From Candidatus Pseudomonas phytovorans (GTDB taxonomy: Bacteria; Pseudomonadota; Gammaproteobacteria; Pseudomonadales; Pseudomonadaceae): a stretch of 64,000 nucleotides of DNA. Positions 63,910-64,000 of this stretch are shown here, piece by piece (the stretch's first letter is position 1; the number at the start of each line of letters is the position of its first letter). A program made the translations under genes and the position numbers. Under the pieces are notes generated by a model. It had not been told where the DNA came from. It did not search any database and saw only the letters and a list, made by a program, of their open reading frames with translations. The stretch spans positions 1,400,001-1,464,000 of the forward strand of contig CP119325.1 in assembly GCA_029202525.1 (NCBI GenBank), in the 5' to 3' direction.

Positions 63910-64000
63910 GGCTGCACCTGCGGCTGTTGCTGGGTGATGCAATGAATGCCGCCACCGCCGTAGGCAATGTGGTCAATGCGCACCGGCACGATCTCCCGGC
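63906..64000 (-). CDS. aguA: Agmatine deiminase, C-terminal end (partial)
   Basis: Only the last 31 codons are in the window. They read REIVPVRIDHIAYGGGGIHC then ITQQQPQVQP, the standard agmatine deiminase end with catalytic cysteine (GGGGIHCITQQ). It is the canonical cytosolic-type partner of aguB and overlaps it by 4 bases. A second, exported copy lies downstream in the same operon. Confidence 0.9.
   Translation of the reverse strand, partial: REIVPVRIDHIAYGGGGIHCITQQQPQVQP

Overview
The window looks like chromosome of a Pseudomonas putida-group bacterium. The DNA is GC-rich. The ribosomal sequences are pseudomonad-like. Paired REP elements with the CTCCCACAGG end typical of P. putida recur between genes. 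Several genes match well-known P. putida proteins: McpS with all four known ligand arginines, pcaHG, the LuxR solo PpoR, and an mmsAB pair. Family assignments come from motifs and memory; no database search was possible. There are no insertion sequences, prophage genes, CRISPR arrays or tRNA-linked islands. The only mobile-type unit is a hicAB toxin-antitoxin pair.

Layout. 1-4013: 3' part of a ribosomal RNA operon (16S end, tRNA-Ile, tRNA-Ala, 23S, 5S, terminator). 4112-13334: recC-recB-recD, all with 4-base stop/start overlaps. 13466-15796: yfiR-yfiN-yfiB, a periplasm-controlled c-di-GMP switch. 15827-19769: LysR regulator, mmsA-mmsB (valine catabolism), a long-hairpin terminator and a small cupin. 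20001-20688: hicAB with a palindrome over its promoter. 20709-26425: six leftward genes for an unassigned phospholipid pathway, four of which match E. coli ynbABCD in architecture and length. 26520-31054: TauE-type permease, ABM monooxygenase, mdaB with a LysR regulator, and gamma-glutamyltransferase. 31190-35817: mcpS, a zinc metallopeptidase, and pcaHG behind a PcaQ-like operator. 35850-41233: secreted cupin, LysR regulator, trmA, purine permease and an MFS exporter.

41419-44191: cyanide-insensitive oxidase genes cioA-cioB plus a 51-residue small subunit, behind a perfect ANR box. 44308-49226: rlmG, ppoR, fpr, mscL, radA. 49406-51552: NCS2 nucleobase permease with a GntR-like palindrome upstream, and a PilZ protein. 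51729-55066: cstA-yjiX-yjiA (pyruvate/peptide uptake). 55026-57547: a divergent one-carbon pair, a MetF-like reductase fused to a MetV-type cysteine-rich tail and a short MetE-like protein that has only the N-terminal half, separated by two TGAG-N5-CTCA sites. 57681-60687: an SDR lacking its catalytic tyrosine, a thiolase, and PepSY plus cytochrome b561. 60812-64000: an agmatine cluster with a Tat-exported agmatine deiminase, a polyamine-binding protein, aguB and the end of a second agmatine deiminase.

The parts most worth follow-up are the ynb-like lipid cluster, the MetF-MetV/MetE-N pair with its operators, and the duplicated agmatine deiminase with one copy exported.
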